DNA of 64,000 nucleotides from Eubacterium sp. (GTDB taxonomy: Bacteria; Bacillota; Clostridia; Oscillospirales; Acutalibacteraceae), in contig JAFUEH010000011.1 in NCBI GenBank assembly GCA_017463985.1, positions 22,398 to 86,397 of the forward strand. Reading direction: 5' to 3'. Under the pieces are notes generated by a model. It was not told the origin of the DNA, did no database searches, and was given only the letters and a program-made list of their open reading frames with translations. This document shows, in pieces, positions 64,000 to 64,000 of the stretch. The translations under genes were made by a program, and so were the position numbers. Positions within the stretch are counted from its first letter, which is position 1; each line of letters begins with the position of its first letter.

Positions 64000-64000
64000 A

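Overview
The window looks like a chromosomal segment around the replication origin of a moderately GC-rich, spore-forming Clostridia (Oscillospirales/Ruminococcaceae type). The grounds are the dnaA-dnaN-yaaA-recF-remB-gyrB-gyrA block, the rpmH-rnpA-yidD-yidC-jag-mnmE-mnmG-rsmG-noc and parA-parB blocks with parS sites, a SleB-type cortex hydrolase, a T-box leader, Firmicutes promoters and strong AGGAGG ribosome sites. Taxonomy is inferred from gene content only; no 16S gene is present.

Layout. 1-2.7 kb: M32 carboxypeptidase and a stand-alone E2-like acyltransferase domain. 2.75-8.6 kb: a T-box-controlled operon with an HTH-cupin-acyl-CoA synthetase fusion, a P-loop ATPase and a four-subunit 2-oxoacid:ferredoxin oxidoreductase. 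8.6-15.4 kb: M18 aminopeptidase, a TsaC-CoaE fusion, prfA, DUF951, an S1 protein and serS. 15.4-26.1 kb: the leftward replication/partition/tRNA-modification/membrane-insertion block (parB, NERD protein, parA, parS, noc-like, rsmG, mnmG, mnmE, jag, yidC, yidD, rnpA, rpmH). 26.3-30.3 kb: mtnN, an XRE regulator, a histidine phosphatase and an LCP-family wall enzyme. 30.4-39.3 kb: gyrA, gyrB, remB, recF, yaaA, dnaN, dnaA, all leftward. From 39.4 kb transcription runs rightward (LCP-like protein, folE-folP-folB-folK), so the origin probably lies at the dnaA intergenic regions. 42.7-49.7 kb: a small membrane peptide, a second E2-like protein with a very long charged helix, fba, dinB, an ArsR regulator with a P1B-type ATPase lacking all its cytosolic catalytic domains, and rsmE. 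49.8-59.3 kb: membrane and surface functions (zinc-ribbon protein, CASTOR/POLLUX-like channel, secreted/anchored protein, MFS transporter, SleB, and a large P-type-ATPase-like pseudoenzyme). 59.3-62.7 kb: rlmB, a small XRE-repressor module with three evenly spaced operators, a HAD phosphatase and a solute-binding lipoprotein. 62.9-64 kb: an AT-rich junction with a tRNA-Gln gene broken in its T-arm, two pairs of 11-bp repeats like integrase arm sites, a small unknown protein and the C-terminal end of a flavodoxin-like gene.

The most interesting signals are: (1) the T-box-controlled acid:CoA ligase plus oxoacid:ferredoxin oxidoreductase operon, which reads as an amino-acid-starvation-induced route from short branched or aryl acids to amino acids by reductive carboxylation; (2) the P1B ATPase that keeps every membrane metal-site residue but has lost its A, P and N domains in frame, next to a metal-sensor-type repressor; (3) a second P-type-ATPase-like protein without the phosphorylated Asp; (4) the XRE/triple-operator module; and (5) the broken tRNA with arm-type repeats. 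All coordinates and motifs were read by eye; no alignment, folding or database search was run.
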